Assembly: GCF_019754935.1 (NCBI RefSeq)
Contig: NZ_JAGSOA010000001.1
Coordinates: forward strand, 1,116,001 to 1,180,000
From: Corynebacterium parakroppenstedtii
GTDB taxonomy: Bacteria > Actinomycetota > Actinomycetes > Mycobacteriales > Mycobacteriaceae
Direction: 5' to 3'
Length of the DNA stretch: 64,000 bases
Shown here in pieces: positions 54,865 through 64,000 of the stretch. Made by a program: the position numbers and the translations under genes. Numbering within the stretch: position 1 is the stretch's first letter; each line of letters opens with the position of its first letter. The notes below the pieces were generated by a model. That model was not told the origin of the DNA. It saw only the letters and a program-made list of their open reading frames with translations, and searched no databases.

Positions 54865-56049
54865 CTACATGACGACGAGATACGGCCCGAAGGTCAGCGC
54901 GAGCCCCACAACCGCGGCAAGAAGCATGATGAGCTTGTCTTTTTCCCGCAGAAGAGCGTGAACCACCCCGACGAACACAAGAGTCATGACGATGGCCAGC
55001 AATGCCGTCAGCGGCACCGAGAACCTGTTCCACAAAATGGTGAACCCTTTGAACACGGCCACGCCAGCAGCCAAGGCGACGATGATCTGGACGATCATCA
55101 AGCCAATGTTCATTTTGTCCGAGGACTCGCCTTTGTCAGAGGAGGCACTCTTACCCGAGGACGTGGCCCTAGCCGCAGCCTCGTCCCGGTCTGAGAACTC
55201 ATCGTCCTCATCGGAGTACTCCGACAAGTGATCCGAATCGTCGTACTCTTCCTCCGGCAGAATCCCTGCCTGCTCATCGTGCCGGTACGCGGGCTCATCA
55301 TCGATGCCAGCGCTGTCATCAGAGGGGTAGCCGTCACGCACTAACCCCTGGTTGTCGGGATGTTCGTCGGCGGCCGCGAGGTCCTCGTCGGTAATCTGTT
55401 GCAGATTCCGAGTCTCTTCCGTCGACGGAGTTGATGTACGCGAGGTCGCCGCCGAAACGGAGCCACGCGACTGATCATCGTCAGCAATGTCGCTGCTAGC
55501 GGCCGAATCGTCAGCATCATCCGCACTCACAGCCCACGTATCTTCATTCCAAACGGTGCCTGCGGCATCCTCAGCTTCGACGTCGGCTGCATCAGCGTCA
55601 CTGTCAACGTCAGCTTCGTCGTCAATTACGCGCGTATCGTCGGCACTTTGATCAACCGGCTCGACATCGTCGGCACTCTGATCATCATGTGCATCGTTCT
55701 GTGCAGCTCGGGCCCAGGTTTCGTCGGACCACGACGAGTCGCTGTCCACCGAGCCACTATCTGCAGACTCACTATTCACGGACGCTGAGGATTCGGCCTC
55801 TACTTCATCGACGTCGTCAACATCGACGTCCGTCGGCTCCTCGTCTCCGCCGTTCTCAAGGTGTTCGTCAGTGACTTTTGGAATGGAGCCCGTCAGCTCT
55901 GCAACGGACACGCCCCCCTGTTCAATGTTCCGGTGCCGTCGAGGAGCAACATCGGCATCGTCAGCCGGTTCCCCAGCTACGTCGGCACTCTTCCGGCTCG
56001 CGGCGCGACGAGCAAGAAGTTCTGCCACAGTTATTTGGTCGCCAGCCAT
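54865..56049 (-). CDS. Acidic disordered membrane protein (Rv0497-like)
   Basis: This protein has 394 residues. A short N-terminal ITVAELLARR motif is followed by about 270 residues dominated by Asp, Glu, Ser and Ala, then three helices in the last 110 residues (IGLMIVQIIVALAAGVAVF, LTALLAIVMTLVFVGVVHALL and LIMLLAAVVGLALTFGPYL). ATG 56049 follows GAGAGGA. M. tuberculosis Rv0497 in the same position has the same design. The function is unknown. The repeated VAELTGSIPKVTDE and LQQITDEDLAA segments hint at short binding motifs. Confidence 0.8.
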   Translation of the reverse strand: MAGDQITVAELLARRAASRKSADVAGEPADDADVAPRRHRNIEQGGVSVAELTGSIPKVTDEHLENGGDEEPTDVDVDDVDEVEAESSASVNSESADSGSVDSDSSWSDETWARAAQNDAHDDQSADDVEPVDQSADDTRVIDDEADVDSDADAADVEAEDAAGTVWNEDTWAVSADDADDSAASSDIADDDQSRGSVSAATSRTSTPSTEETRNLQQITDEDLAAADEHPDNQGLVRDGYPSDDSAGIDDEPAYRHDEQAGILPEEEYDDSDHLSEYSDEDDEFSDRDEAAARATSSGKSASSDKGESSDKMNIGLMIVQIIVALAAGVAVFKGFTILWNRFSVPLTALLAIVMTLVFVGVVHALLREKDKLIMLLAAVVGLALTFGPYLVVM

Positions 56050-56306
56050 ACCGTCCTCTCGACCATCAATGGAGAATGGCCCATTATTCACGGGCCGGAC
56101 ATTAACGCCCTCAACCCTACCCAAGCGCAGGCCAACAATGAACATATGGCCACATTTTTGGGCCACAAACTAGTTTCACTCTTAGGTGTATAAGCCAAAG
56201 AATCCCGACAATCAAACGATTACCGACGTCGCGGCGACCGCAAATCCAGCCGTCGCGCGGCCACACGTTCCGGCCACACCACTATGGCAACTACGCCCAA
56301 GCGCAC

Positions 56307-57251
56307 CTATTGATAATCCGCCACGAAGTCTGGCGAATCGGTGTACCGCATAATGACGCCTTCACGCAGCGCCCACGGGCAAATGTTGATCTCTTCCAGG
56401 TCCAGCGCGCGCATGGCCCCCTCAGCCACCAGCGCACCGGCCACAATCTGCGGCGCCCGATCCGCACTGACTCCCTCAAGCTCCGCGCGGTCCTCCGCCG
56501 TCATCCGAGAAATAAATGCAATCAACTGCCGAACACCCGCGCGCGTCAACGTCCGTTTCACCCTCGGGCCAGCCGAACTGGGGGCGGCACCCGTCAGTCG
56601 GGCCAATGTTCTAAAGGTTTTCGACGTTCCCACGGCAAGATCGGGGACCCCGTGGTTTTTAATCGTCGCTGCTGGGGTGGCCAATTCCGCGTCGATGTAA
56701 TCGCGCAGCGCTTTAATCTTCTTCTTCGACGGCGGGTCTTGGTCCAGCCAATCGTGGGTCAACCGGTTCGCACCCAACTGCACGGAGAACGCGTCTTCCG
56801 GGTCTTCATCCGGCCCGGCGCTGATCTCCAGGGATCCGCCACCGATGTCGAGGTCAATGATTCGCCCGGCCGACCATCCGTACCACCGTCGGACAGCAAG
56901 AAATGTCAGGCGGGCTTCGTCCTCGCCGGACAGAATTTTGAGTTCGACGCCGGTCTGGTCTTTCACTTCCGCCAGGACGTCGTCGGAGTTGGTGGCGGAC
57001 CGCACCGCGGACGTAGCGAAGGGGATCATGTCATCGCAACCGAACGTTTCCGCCAAGTCAGAGGCCTCTTTGACCCCTTTGACGAGCTTGTGGCGGCCTT
57101 TCGAGTTCAACTCGCCATGCTTATTAATGTGCTCCATGAGCCGCATGGTGGTTTTCCAGTCGCTCATCGCCGACGGTTGACCACCCTGACGGGCATCAAC
57201 CACCACGAGATGAACGGTGTTGCTTCCTACGTCTAGTACACCGAGTCGCAC
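56307..57251 (-). CDS. ppx: Exopolyphosphatase (Ppx/GppA family)
   Basis: This 314-residue phosphatase is of the actin-like ATPase fold: LGVLDVGSNTVHLVVVD (phosphate-1 loop), IIDLDIGGGSLEIS, the FATSAVRSATNSDDVL region and LAVGTSKTFRTLARL. It is short for the family (the C-terminal domain is absent), like the M. tuberculosis Rv0496 and C. glutamicum Ppx2 forms, and would degrade polyphosphate or pppGpp. ATG 57251 is used. The 256 bases to the next gene (56050-56306) have no gene. Confidence 0.92.
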   Translation of the reverse strand: MRLGVLDVGSNTVHLVVVDARQGGQPSAMSDWKTTMRLMEHINKHGELNSKGRHKLVKGVKEASDLAETFGCDDMIPFATSAVRSATNSDDVLAEVKDQTGVELKILSGEDEARLTFLAVRRWYGWSAGRIIDLDIGGGSLEISAGPDEDPEDAFSVQLGANRLTHDWLDQDPPSKKKIKALRDYIDAELATPAATIKNHGVPDLAVGTSKTFRTLARLTGAAPSSAGPRVKRTLTRAGVRQLIAFISRMTAEDRAELEGVSADRAPQIVAGALVAEGAMRALDLEEINICPWALREGVIMRYTDSPDFVADYQ

Positions 57252-57337
57252 GGAACATAACTGTATCAGTGCGATAAACGAACCAACGTGGGTGGCGGGC
57301 GGAGTGACGTAACCCGCTCGGTTGTTTAGTCCTTTAC

Positions 57338-57799
57338 TTAGTCCTTCTCAGGCAGGCCGCCAGCCCACAGTGCAGCAGCGATCAATCCCGGCTGACCGAA
57401 GAGACGCAGGAGGCGTTTGCCGTCGGTATCCAGGTTAAATCCGCCGTTCTTCTCGGCATACTGCCCCACATTGCCCGGGAAAATAGCAATGTAGAAAGCT
57501 GCCAACGCGACCCCGACTTTGCGACGCTCCTTGGGCAAAGCTAAGAGGCCTAAGCCGAGGCCAATTTCTGCCAAACCAGAGCCGACGACGACCGAGTCCT
57601 CGGAGAACGGCGCCCAGGACGGGACCTGGTCCTGGAATGTTTTGCGGTTCCACGCGAGGTGTGACACACCCGCCATCGTCATAAATCCGCCGAGAGCGAG
57701 CCGCGTAACCTTCTGCGAAACTGGCTCTTTCTTAGGCGCATGCCCTGCGTACAGCTTCTTTGCGCGGGACAGCCGACGCTGAAGTGATTTCTTAGTCAT
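57338..57799 (-). CDS. DoxX-family membrane protein
   Basis: This 153-residue protein has a basic N-terminus (KKSLQRRLSRAKKLYAGHAPKK), four helices and the DoxX-like LALGGFMTMAGVSHLAWNRKTF and GLAEIGLGLGLLALPKERRK segments. ATG 57799 follows AAGGAG. DoxX proteins are linked with redox or membrane integrity in mycobacteria, but the role here is not known. Confidence 0.8.
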   Translation of the reverse strand: MTKKSLQRRLSRAKKLYAGHAPKKEPVSQKVTRLALGGFMTMAGVSHLAWNRKTFQDQVPSWAPFSEDSVVVGSGLAEIGLGLGLLALPKERRKVGVALAAFYIAIFPGNVGQYAEKNGGFNLDTDGKRLLRLFGQPGLIAAALWAGGLPEKD

Positions 57800-57983
57800 G
57801 ATGGCTCCTTCGTTGGACCGAAAATTCATTGGACCAGTAAACGTTTTACCCATCATACGTCCGTCGAAACACCGCGACAGATCCGCGAAGTGACACGAAA
57901 CAAAAGAACGAAATATAAGGACCGGCCCCAAGGTAATCTGCATAATGTCAGAAATATCTATGGTGAAGGGTGAGCTTAAGCCG

Positions 57984-58646
57984 ATGGGTGACATGACGAG
58001 AAGTAGAAAATACGTTTCCCTCCTCAGTGTTATGCCTGTGGTCTGTCTTTGTCTGCCCGGATGTGACCAGCGCAATGACGAGACATCTCAGGGCTCACCA
58101 TCGGCAGTTTCCCCGTCGGCTGCCTCACCCTCGAGCCCCCGCGACACATCAAACAACCACGCGAACATTCGGCCCTCTCTCGACTCCCAGGCAGAGTCCG
58201 ATCAACATAGAGATGGCGACGCCACCGAGAGTGACAGTCGTCGGCAAGAGGACGCACCATCCACGTTGCACGGGACGAGCAATTACATCCCCAATCCCAA
58301 TCAAATCGGCGGATATTGTGGCACAACCTACGACGGCGATGAGATTAAGGCAGAGGCGAGAACATCCTGCGGTTTTGCAGGAGCAATATTCACCTCCGCG
58401 ATGCAGCAGACGTACTCCAAGTGGACTCCTGACCCGACTGTGACTCCCATAATGCGCGCTGACTTCACACAAAAGAGCCCGACGACGGGACAGGAATACA
58501 CCGTCGTCTGCATTATCAGCACCGCGCAGGACACCCTTTCCTGTCGTGAAAAAATCAGCGCCACCGGGAATGATTACGGCAGTTTCAAGGTTGATTACCA
58601 TCGAGGACCTGCCGGAATCTTCGGCCCCCGGGTCAGCAAGGAATAA
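57984..58646 (+). CDS. Putative secreted lipoprotein
   Basis: This protein of about 220 residues has an N-terminal signal (KYVSLLSVMPVVCLCLPGC) ending in a lipobox cysteine, a Ser/Pro/Asp-rich linker, and a C-terminal domain of about 110 residues with four cysteines (YCGTTYDG, TSCGFAG, TVVCIIS, LSCREK) that could form two disulphides. No family is recognised. ATG 57984 has AAGGGTGA 10 bases upstream; 57945 and 57960 are alternatives. Confidence 0.7.
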   Translation: MGDMTRSRKYVSLLSVMPVVCLCLPGCDQRNDETSQGSPSAVSPSAASPSSPRDTSNNHANIRPSLDSQAESDQHRDGDATESDSRRQEDAPSTLHGTSNYIPNPNQIGGYCGTTYDGDEIKAEARTSCGFAGAIFTSAMQQTYSKWTPDPTVTPIMRADFTQKSPTTGQEYTVVCIISTAQDTLSCREKISATGNDYGSFKVDYHRGPAGIFGPRVSKE

Positions 58647-58749
58647 AAACACCCGCCCATTTTCCTCATCGAAAACAGGGTTAGCGTCTCGTGAATCAGT
58701 CGTATATTAGGGGGCTACTTAGGACTACAGCTAGGTTAATTAACTGTGA

Positions 58750-59524
58750 TCATAGTGGTCTACGACGAATAACCCGAGGTATTCGAGCGGGGCCAGTAAT
58801 CCACACTTCTGCATCTGGCCACAGAGCCTTGACGGTACGGCTAGCGACCCGGTGCCAATGATGTAACGCATCAACGTCTAATAGTGGTTCGAGATGCGAG
58901 GCACGATTTCTCGCATATAACAATGTTGAACACCAGTAGTAGGCTGCTCCTGCTGAAGCGTTAAACCCTTTACCATCATTGCAGATATTTGTTTCCAGAT
59001 TTATCGCATCTTCCCAGATATGGACCTGCGGCCCGGCAGATCGGCCACCCAAAGAAACAGGCTTTGGAATAAGATGCCGCCATGTTCCAAAGGATAGCGA
59101 CGCCACCAGATCGTCATGGCAAGGAGTTCGATTTGTGCGGTTGCCTAAAGCATCTTTCATGGCCCCTAAAGCTCTGGCTTCCCACCAGTTCCCGTACAGC
59201 TCTCCTGTTCGGCGTTTTCGAGAGTTTGACCACCTTGAGGGCGGGGTTGGACGAACAATATGAGCAAGGGGCACTCTCGGTTGGGTAATCCATTGATCAG
59301 TTCCCCCCCTCAATGGTGTTCCATTTCCGGAGCTGTTGATCAATCGTGTCACGGAGAGCGATTTCAACGATGGCTAAAGTGCTGGTTACCGCAGCTGCTA
59401 CTTCAATATTCCATTGATACAGGGCGAAAGCCTTGTCTGGATCTTGTTGCGCCGCGTCAAGGTAGGTCTGGAATCTTGGGGCGGGAATGTTGTTGATTAG
59501 ATGTTGGCGAGTTGACGGTCTCAT
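58750..59524 (-). pseudogene. Abi-like protein gene, frameshifted in a run of seven G
   Basis: Two frames together give one Abi-type protein. 59524-59297 encodes an N-terminal part (ALYQWNIEVAAAVTSTLAI with EIALRDTIDQQLRKWN) and 59307-58750 the rest (ELYGNWWEAR, SLSFGTWRHLI, HHWHRVASRTVKALWPDAE). They are joined if one base is removed from the seven-G tract (59303-59309, C on the plus strand). Abi-family proteins are linked to phage abortive infection in other bacteria. This copy is therefore out of frame, phase-variable, or a sequencing error. No partner gene is adjacent. Confidence 0.6.
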
Positions 59525-59634
59525 GATGGCTTCGTGTCCCGACTTCGATGGTGTCTATGCTTGCATTTAATAGAGGTGGACAGTAAGATCAACTTTACCG
59601 AGCAGGAATCACCTGCATATTAAAAAGAAATTCA

Positions 59635-59664
59635 GGTCTCGAGCATCAGCTCGAGGCCGTTTTT
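59635..59664 (+). terminator. Rho-independent terminator in accessory gap
   Basis: GGTCTCGAGC and GCTCGAGGCC pair across ATCA (10-bp stem, one G-T pair) and GTTTTTC follows. No confirmed plus-strand gene precedes it. A short frame, GTG 59577 to TAA near 59624, and the remainder of 59525-59634 hold nothing recognised. Confidence 0.7.
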
Positions 59665-59750
59665 CATTTCAGGAAAGCGTTTATCTTCAGTCGTAAGATC
59701 TCATTTTGTTTCTGACTCCAGCTCCCACCAGCTTTCCGCTATTTAGGTGA

Positions 59751-59969
59751 CCGCTGAAAGCGGTTAATAGCGCACAACTATTTTTCAAAACGACCATTTC
59801 TGCTAGTTCCCGTGAGCTTCTTCTGTCCCACCGAACAGCCGGTGTTAACGGGGTTAACGCCGTAGTCACCAAGCTTGAACTTAAGAATGGATCGATAATC
59901 GCACTCGTGGAACAAGACGGGGTGCTCAGCATTGATAGCACAGGCCTGTCCCCGTCCGTATTCGCCTAG
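59751..59969 (+). pseudogene. Gene fragment, 72 codons without a start
   Basis: The frame is open from a TGA at 59748-59750 to TAG 59967-59969. The translation looks like real protein (VNAVVTKLELKNGSIIALVE and LSIDSTGLSPSVFA), but no start codon or ribosome binding site is present. The opposite-strand frames in the same place are less protein-like. It is probably the 3' remnant of a lost gene. The sequence to 60313 holds no other gene. Confidence 0.35.
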
Positions 59970-60118
59970 CTCCCAGATCTGACGGCTAGTTACTGAGCGT
60001 TCCTTCTTTGGCGTCCGTGTCCTCCTCGATAGGCTCCTTGAGCTCATTCGGGATACGGTGGTTATAGATCTCATGGCCCCCCAAATTTTCAACGCAATCG
60101 CGTCTTCCATTTGAGTAA

Positions 60119-61336
<1,218 letters not shown>

Positions 61337-61415
61337 AACCGCGCGGCACCACGCCGCTAAAAACGGGCGGGAAGCACAAACCTCACCACGCCGCTAAAAC
61401 CGCCGGGGCCCGCCC

Positions 61416-62102
61416 TTACTCGAATTTGTATCCAAGCCCCCGGACCGTAATCAGGTGGTGCGGGTGCGAGGGATCATCCTCCACTTTGGACCGCAACCGC
61501 TTTACGTGAACATCCAGCGTTTTCGTGTCCCCCACGTAGTCCAGCCCCCACACTCGGTCAATCAGCTGGCCACGTGTCAGCACGCGCCCTTCATTCCGCA
61601 TCAGGTATTCCAGCAGGTCAAATTCCTTCAAGGGCATGTTGATTTCTTTGCCGTCCACCCATACCGAGTGGCGTTCCACGTCCATCCGCACGTTCCCGAC
61701 CTCAAGGATTTCGTCGTCAAACTGGTCAGGCCCAGAAGTCCCGCGGCCACGTCGAAGCACTGCCCGAATTCTCGCGATCAGTTCGCGGGCCGAATACGGT
61801 TTCGTGACGTAATCGTCGGCACCCAATTCGAGACCAACAATCTTGTCCATCTCAGTATCTCGTGCCGTGACCATGATGATGGGGACGGTAGAGCTTTGCC
61901 TCAGTTTTTTACAGACCTCGGTGCCGGACATCCCCGGGAGCATAAGGTCGAGGAGAACAATGCTGATCTCGTGCTGGCTGAACTCGCGCAGACCCGTCGG
62001 CCCGTCGGGGGCGATAATGACATCAAATCCCTCCTTGCGCAGGAGGAATGCAAGCGGCTCGGATAACGTTTCCTGATCTTCGACAATAAGAACACTAGTC
62101 AT
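61416..62102 (-). CDS. regX3: Two-component response regulator RegX3
   Basis: This 228-residue OmpR/PhoB-type regulator has a receiver domain with acidic pocket Glu8-Asp9, phosphoacceptor Asp52 in LLDLMLPG, Thr in VTARDTE and Lys in VTKPYSARELIARI. A C-terminal winged helix follows (LKEFDLLEYLMRNEGRVLTRGQLIDRVWG and TLDVHVKRLRSKVEDDP). It overlaps senX3 by 8 bases. In mycobacteria the pair senses phosphate limitation. A Pho-box-like site before pitA fits such a role. Confidence 0.96.
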   Translation of the reverse strand: MTSVLIVEDQETLSEPLAFLLRKEGFDVIIAPDGPTGLREFSQHEISIVLLDLMLPGMSGTEVCKKLRQSSTVPIIMVTARDTEMDKIVGLELGADDYVTKPYSARELIARIRAVLRRGRGTSGPDQFDDEILEVGNVRMDVERHSVWVDGKEINMPLKEFDLLEYLMRNEGRVLTRGQLIDRVWGLDYVGDTKTLDVHVKRLRSKVEDDPSHPHHLITVRGLGYKFE

Positions 62103-63369
62103 GCGTCGGGAGCTCCAAAGTGAATGTTGATCCGGTTTCCGGCTTACTCCATAGCTTAATGTCGCCGTCGTGGTTTGCTGCCACATGCTTCACAATCGCC
62201 AATCCCAAACCGGTACCCCCTGTTCGTCGAGACCGCCCCTTGTCGACGCGGAAGAACCGCTCGAAGACGCGTTTTTGGTCTTCGGGGGCAATGCCGATTC
62301 CGCGATCTGTCACGCGAACATCGACGACCTGCCGACCTTTGTCACGGTCAGAGAGCACTTCCCTGGTGACGGTGACCGGTGTTGCTTCCGGCGAGTAGTT
62401 GATGGCGTTCATGATGAGGTTGCTCACGGCGGTGACCAGTGAGTTCGTGTCCCCTAGCACGGTGGCCCCGCAGGGAGCGTCGGTGGAGAGTGAGATGTCG
62501 TGTGCTTCGGCGGCAAATCGGCATCGTTCCATTGCTTCGTCAACCACATCGTCGATGCTCAGGACTTCGAAATCAGGTAATGGCTCCGCACCTTGTAGCT
62601 TGGTTAAGGAAATTAGTTCGGTGATCAATTGGCCCAGTCTTTGGGTTTCTTTCATCACTTTTCCGCCGAAATATTCGACAGAATCGGGATCATCTTTGGC
62701 CTCAAGCAGGGCTTCCACCATTAACGACACCGCTCCGACCGGCGATTTCAATTCATGTGACACATTCGCGACGAAATCCCTCCGCGCAGTTTCCATGCGC
62801 ACATTCTCTGAGTCATCAATCGCATATATAACGATGAAGCGACTGTCGCTGTCAGAAAGTAAGCGAACGGCGGCTTTCACCGAAAAAATAGGACGTTCGC
62901 GGGTCTCACGAGCAGACCGCTCCGGGCGGAACACGATCTCGCGCGGCTCACCGTCCGCAAAGACTTTCAGCGCAGCTCCCCAGGCCGCCCGGTTGATGTG
63001 CGTCTTATCCACAATGCCCAGTACCCGGGAAGCATCGTTGGCTAGCACAATGTCTTCATGCTTATCGACGACGACCACCGCGATGGGGGAATTATCGACG
63101 GCCACATTGAGCACGTCGGCGTAGGTCACCAGCTTACTCGGCGCCTTAGCTTTGGGCTGGCGAGCTTTGGCCTGGCGCGATGGCGAAGCTGGTTTCTGAA
63201 CACGGGCCGTCGGTTCGCGACCGGGCGCGTCCCCACCTGCGCGGGGTTTCAGCCGCGGGTGGAGTAATTGCACACCAGAGAGAACACGGTGCAATTTGGC
63301 CACCGTGAAACCAATGGCTCCCCCGACGAACACACTGACTGCGATGATGATGCCGATTGTCGCGGACAC
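62095..63369 (-). CDS. senX3: Sensor histidine kinase SenX3
   Basis: This 424-residue kinase has one N-terminal helix (IGIIIAVSVFVGGAIGFTVA), a PAS-like domain (about 85-200), the H-box FVANVSHELKSPVGAVSLM, N-box VSNLIMNAINYSPEA, G-boxes VTDRGIGIAPEDQKRVFERFFR and RTGGTGLGLAIVKH. It phosphorylates RegX3. The start is GTG 63369 with only a weak ribosome binding site. In most relatives gpmA precedes senX3. Here the upstream 630 bases contain no gpmA. Confidence 0.95.
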   Translation of the reverse strand: MSATIGIIIAVSVFVGGAIGFTVAKLHRVLSGVQLLHPRLKPRAGGDAPGREPTARVQKPASPSRQAKARQPKAKAPSKLVTYADVLNVAVDNSPIAVVVVDKHEDIVLANDASRVLGIVDKTHINRAAWGAALKVFADGEPREIVFRPERSARETRERPIFSVKAAVRLLSDSDSRFIVIYAIDDSENVRMETARRDFVANVSHELKSPVGAVSLMVEALLEAKDDPDSVEYFGGKVMKETQRLGQLITELISLTKLQGAEPLPDFEVLSIDDVVDEAMERCRFAAEAHDISLSTDAPCGATVLGDTNSLVTAVSNLIMNAINYSPEATPVTVTREVLSDRDKGRQVVDVRVTDRGIGIAPEDQKRVFERFFRVDKGRSRRTGGTGLGLAIVKHVAANHDGDIKLWSKPETGSTFTLELPTHD

Positions 63370-63430
63370 ATCATTAAGCGTAGTCGGTCACGCGGGGCGG
63401 GCTCCCCCATGCCTCAGAACCCCACTCGGA

Positions 63431-63737
63431 TTAGCTGCAACCCCTCCAGGAACCACACTGCAATCCGAAGCCGCCGCGTCTTACCTTGCTGTTCTCTTCG
63501 GAGAATGCTTTTTCTAGATCCTTTTTAGTTCGTTTTGTGCGTAGTCGCCGTGGGGCTAGTCTTCCAGCGCTCGGCGGCTTTCTGTCTGCCTCTGTGACCC
63601 ATCGTGGCCAGGGCTTTGCGTTCAGGAGCGGTAGCCCGCTGCGGTGTAGTGGATAGGCCCGGGCGTGTCTTTGAGTGGGTAACGTAGCCGCGCACACGGC
63701 GGGCCATTGTTTGCCGGTCACGCATAGGCGGCATCAT
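63431..63737 (-). pseudogene. Degenerate ORF pair, tail of a replicase-like or basic protein
   Basis: Two overlapping minus-strand frames (63525-63737 and 63431-63721) each look partly coding. One ends ERKALATMGHRGRQKAAERW and the other contains TKKDLEKAFSEENSKVRR. Joining them by a frameshift near 63530 would give a basic helical tail of the kind that ends some actinobacterial plasmid replication proteins. That resemblance is from memory and weak. No complete gene is present. Confidence 0.2.
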
Positions 63738-63892
63738 CTCAGCCGTACGCCAATTGGCGCCTTCAGAGTGCCCTGACGGTCATCCTACTCGGTAGACGAC
63801 TGCGCCAGTGAAATCACCACGTATCGCCTTGTAACAGCTGAAAACCTGAACAAGTAAGCCCCACCGACACGATCAGTTGGATTCATACAATG

Positions 63893-63932
63893 TCACACAG
63901 CATGGCATGACTTCACATAACGTGGCATAATG
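63893..63932. repeat. Two tandem 20-bp direct repeats (iteron-like)
   Basis: TCACACAGCATGGCATGACT and TCACATAACGTGGCATAATG lie head to tail with a 20-base period and 14 matching positions. Similar TCACA motifs continue at 63944. It may be a plasmid-type iteron array remnant or a multi-site operator. 63741-63892 has no gene. Confidence 0.5.
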
Positions 63933-63941
63933 AAATCAGAG

Positions 63942-63965
63942 CTTCACAGCATGCGTGTTGTGAAG
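63942..63965. promoter_or_regulatory. Inverted repeat near the right end
   Basis: CTTCACA and TGTGAAG form a perfect 7-bp inverted repeat with a 10-base spacer, directly after the 20-bp repeats. Its role is unknown. It could be an operator for a gene to the right of the window. Confidence 0.35.
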
Positions 63966-64000
63966 AAGTAAATCTCGGGACATCCCACCGGACGATGGGG

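Overview
The window looks like a chromosomal segment of a Corynebacterium-type actinobacterium (order Mycobacteriales). From about 11 kb to the right end the gene order closely follows the Mycobacterium tuberculosis Rv0490-Rv0560 region: senX3-regX3, an Rv0495c-like gene, ppx, proC, bS22, the hem genes, the cytochrome c System II genes, and men genes interleaved with pitA and DUF3349 genes. mgtA beside menD, GTG/TTG starts and moderately high G+C fit Corynebacterium. The species (a C. kroppenstedtii-like organism is possible) is a guess.

Left end (1-9.5 kb): a sialic acid island. It holds the 3' end of nagB, a NanA-type lyase, a sialidase with N-terminal LamG-like domains but no signal peptide, a NanT-type MFS symporter, a DUF4862 protein and a second, SSS-type sialic acid symporter. 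The same palindrome, TGTCAGA-TG-TCYGACA, lies in the sialidase/nanT divergent promoter and ahead of the SSS gene, so these units probably share one regulator that is not in the window. Next (9.5-11 kb) is an AT-richer accessory patch with a possible secreted peptide plus a small membrane protein (bacteriocin/immunity-like) and one copy of a palindromic repeat.

11-15 kb: on the minus strand, tRNA-Tyr, -Thr, -Met and -Trp, then secE, nusG, rplK and rplA. 15-30 kb: menaquinone synthesis (polyprenyl diphosphate synthase, menG, D, C, B, E, A) mixed with mgtA, a Pit phosphate transporter behind a Pho-box-like direct repeat, and two DUF3349 genes. 30-35 kb: rmlC, an MFS exporter, rmlB and a dicarboxylate/amino acid symporter. 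35-53 kb: one long minus-strand block in which tetrapyrrole synthesis (hemA, C, D, B, L) leads into cytochrome c maturation (resA, ccdA, resB, ccsB). Here hemL is fused in frame to a complete RNase HI domain, and a P-type ATPase homologue in the block has lost its catalytic residues. 53-63.4 kb: bS22, an excisionase-like HTH gene, proC, ppx, a DoxX protein, a lipoprotein, a frameshifted Abi-like gene, an Rv0495c-like gene and regX3-senX3. The last 600 bases hold a degenerate ORF and 20-bp tandem repeats.

The items most worth follow-up are a dispersed four-arm palindromic repeat (three copies at 0.5, 10.6 and 35.3 kb), the RNase HI-HemL fusion with hemE and hemY missing from that spot, the pseudo-ATPase, the peptide/immunity-like pair, and the operator shared by the sialic acid genes.
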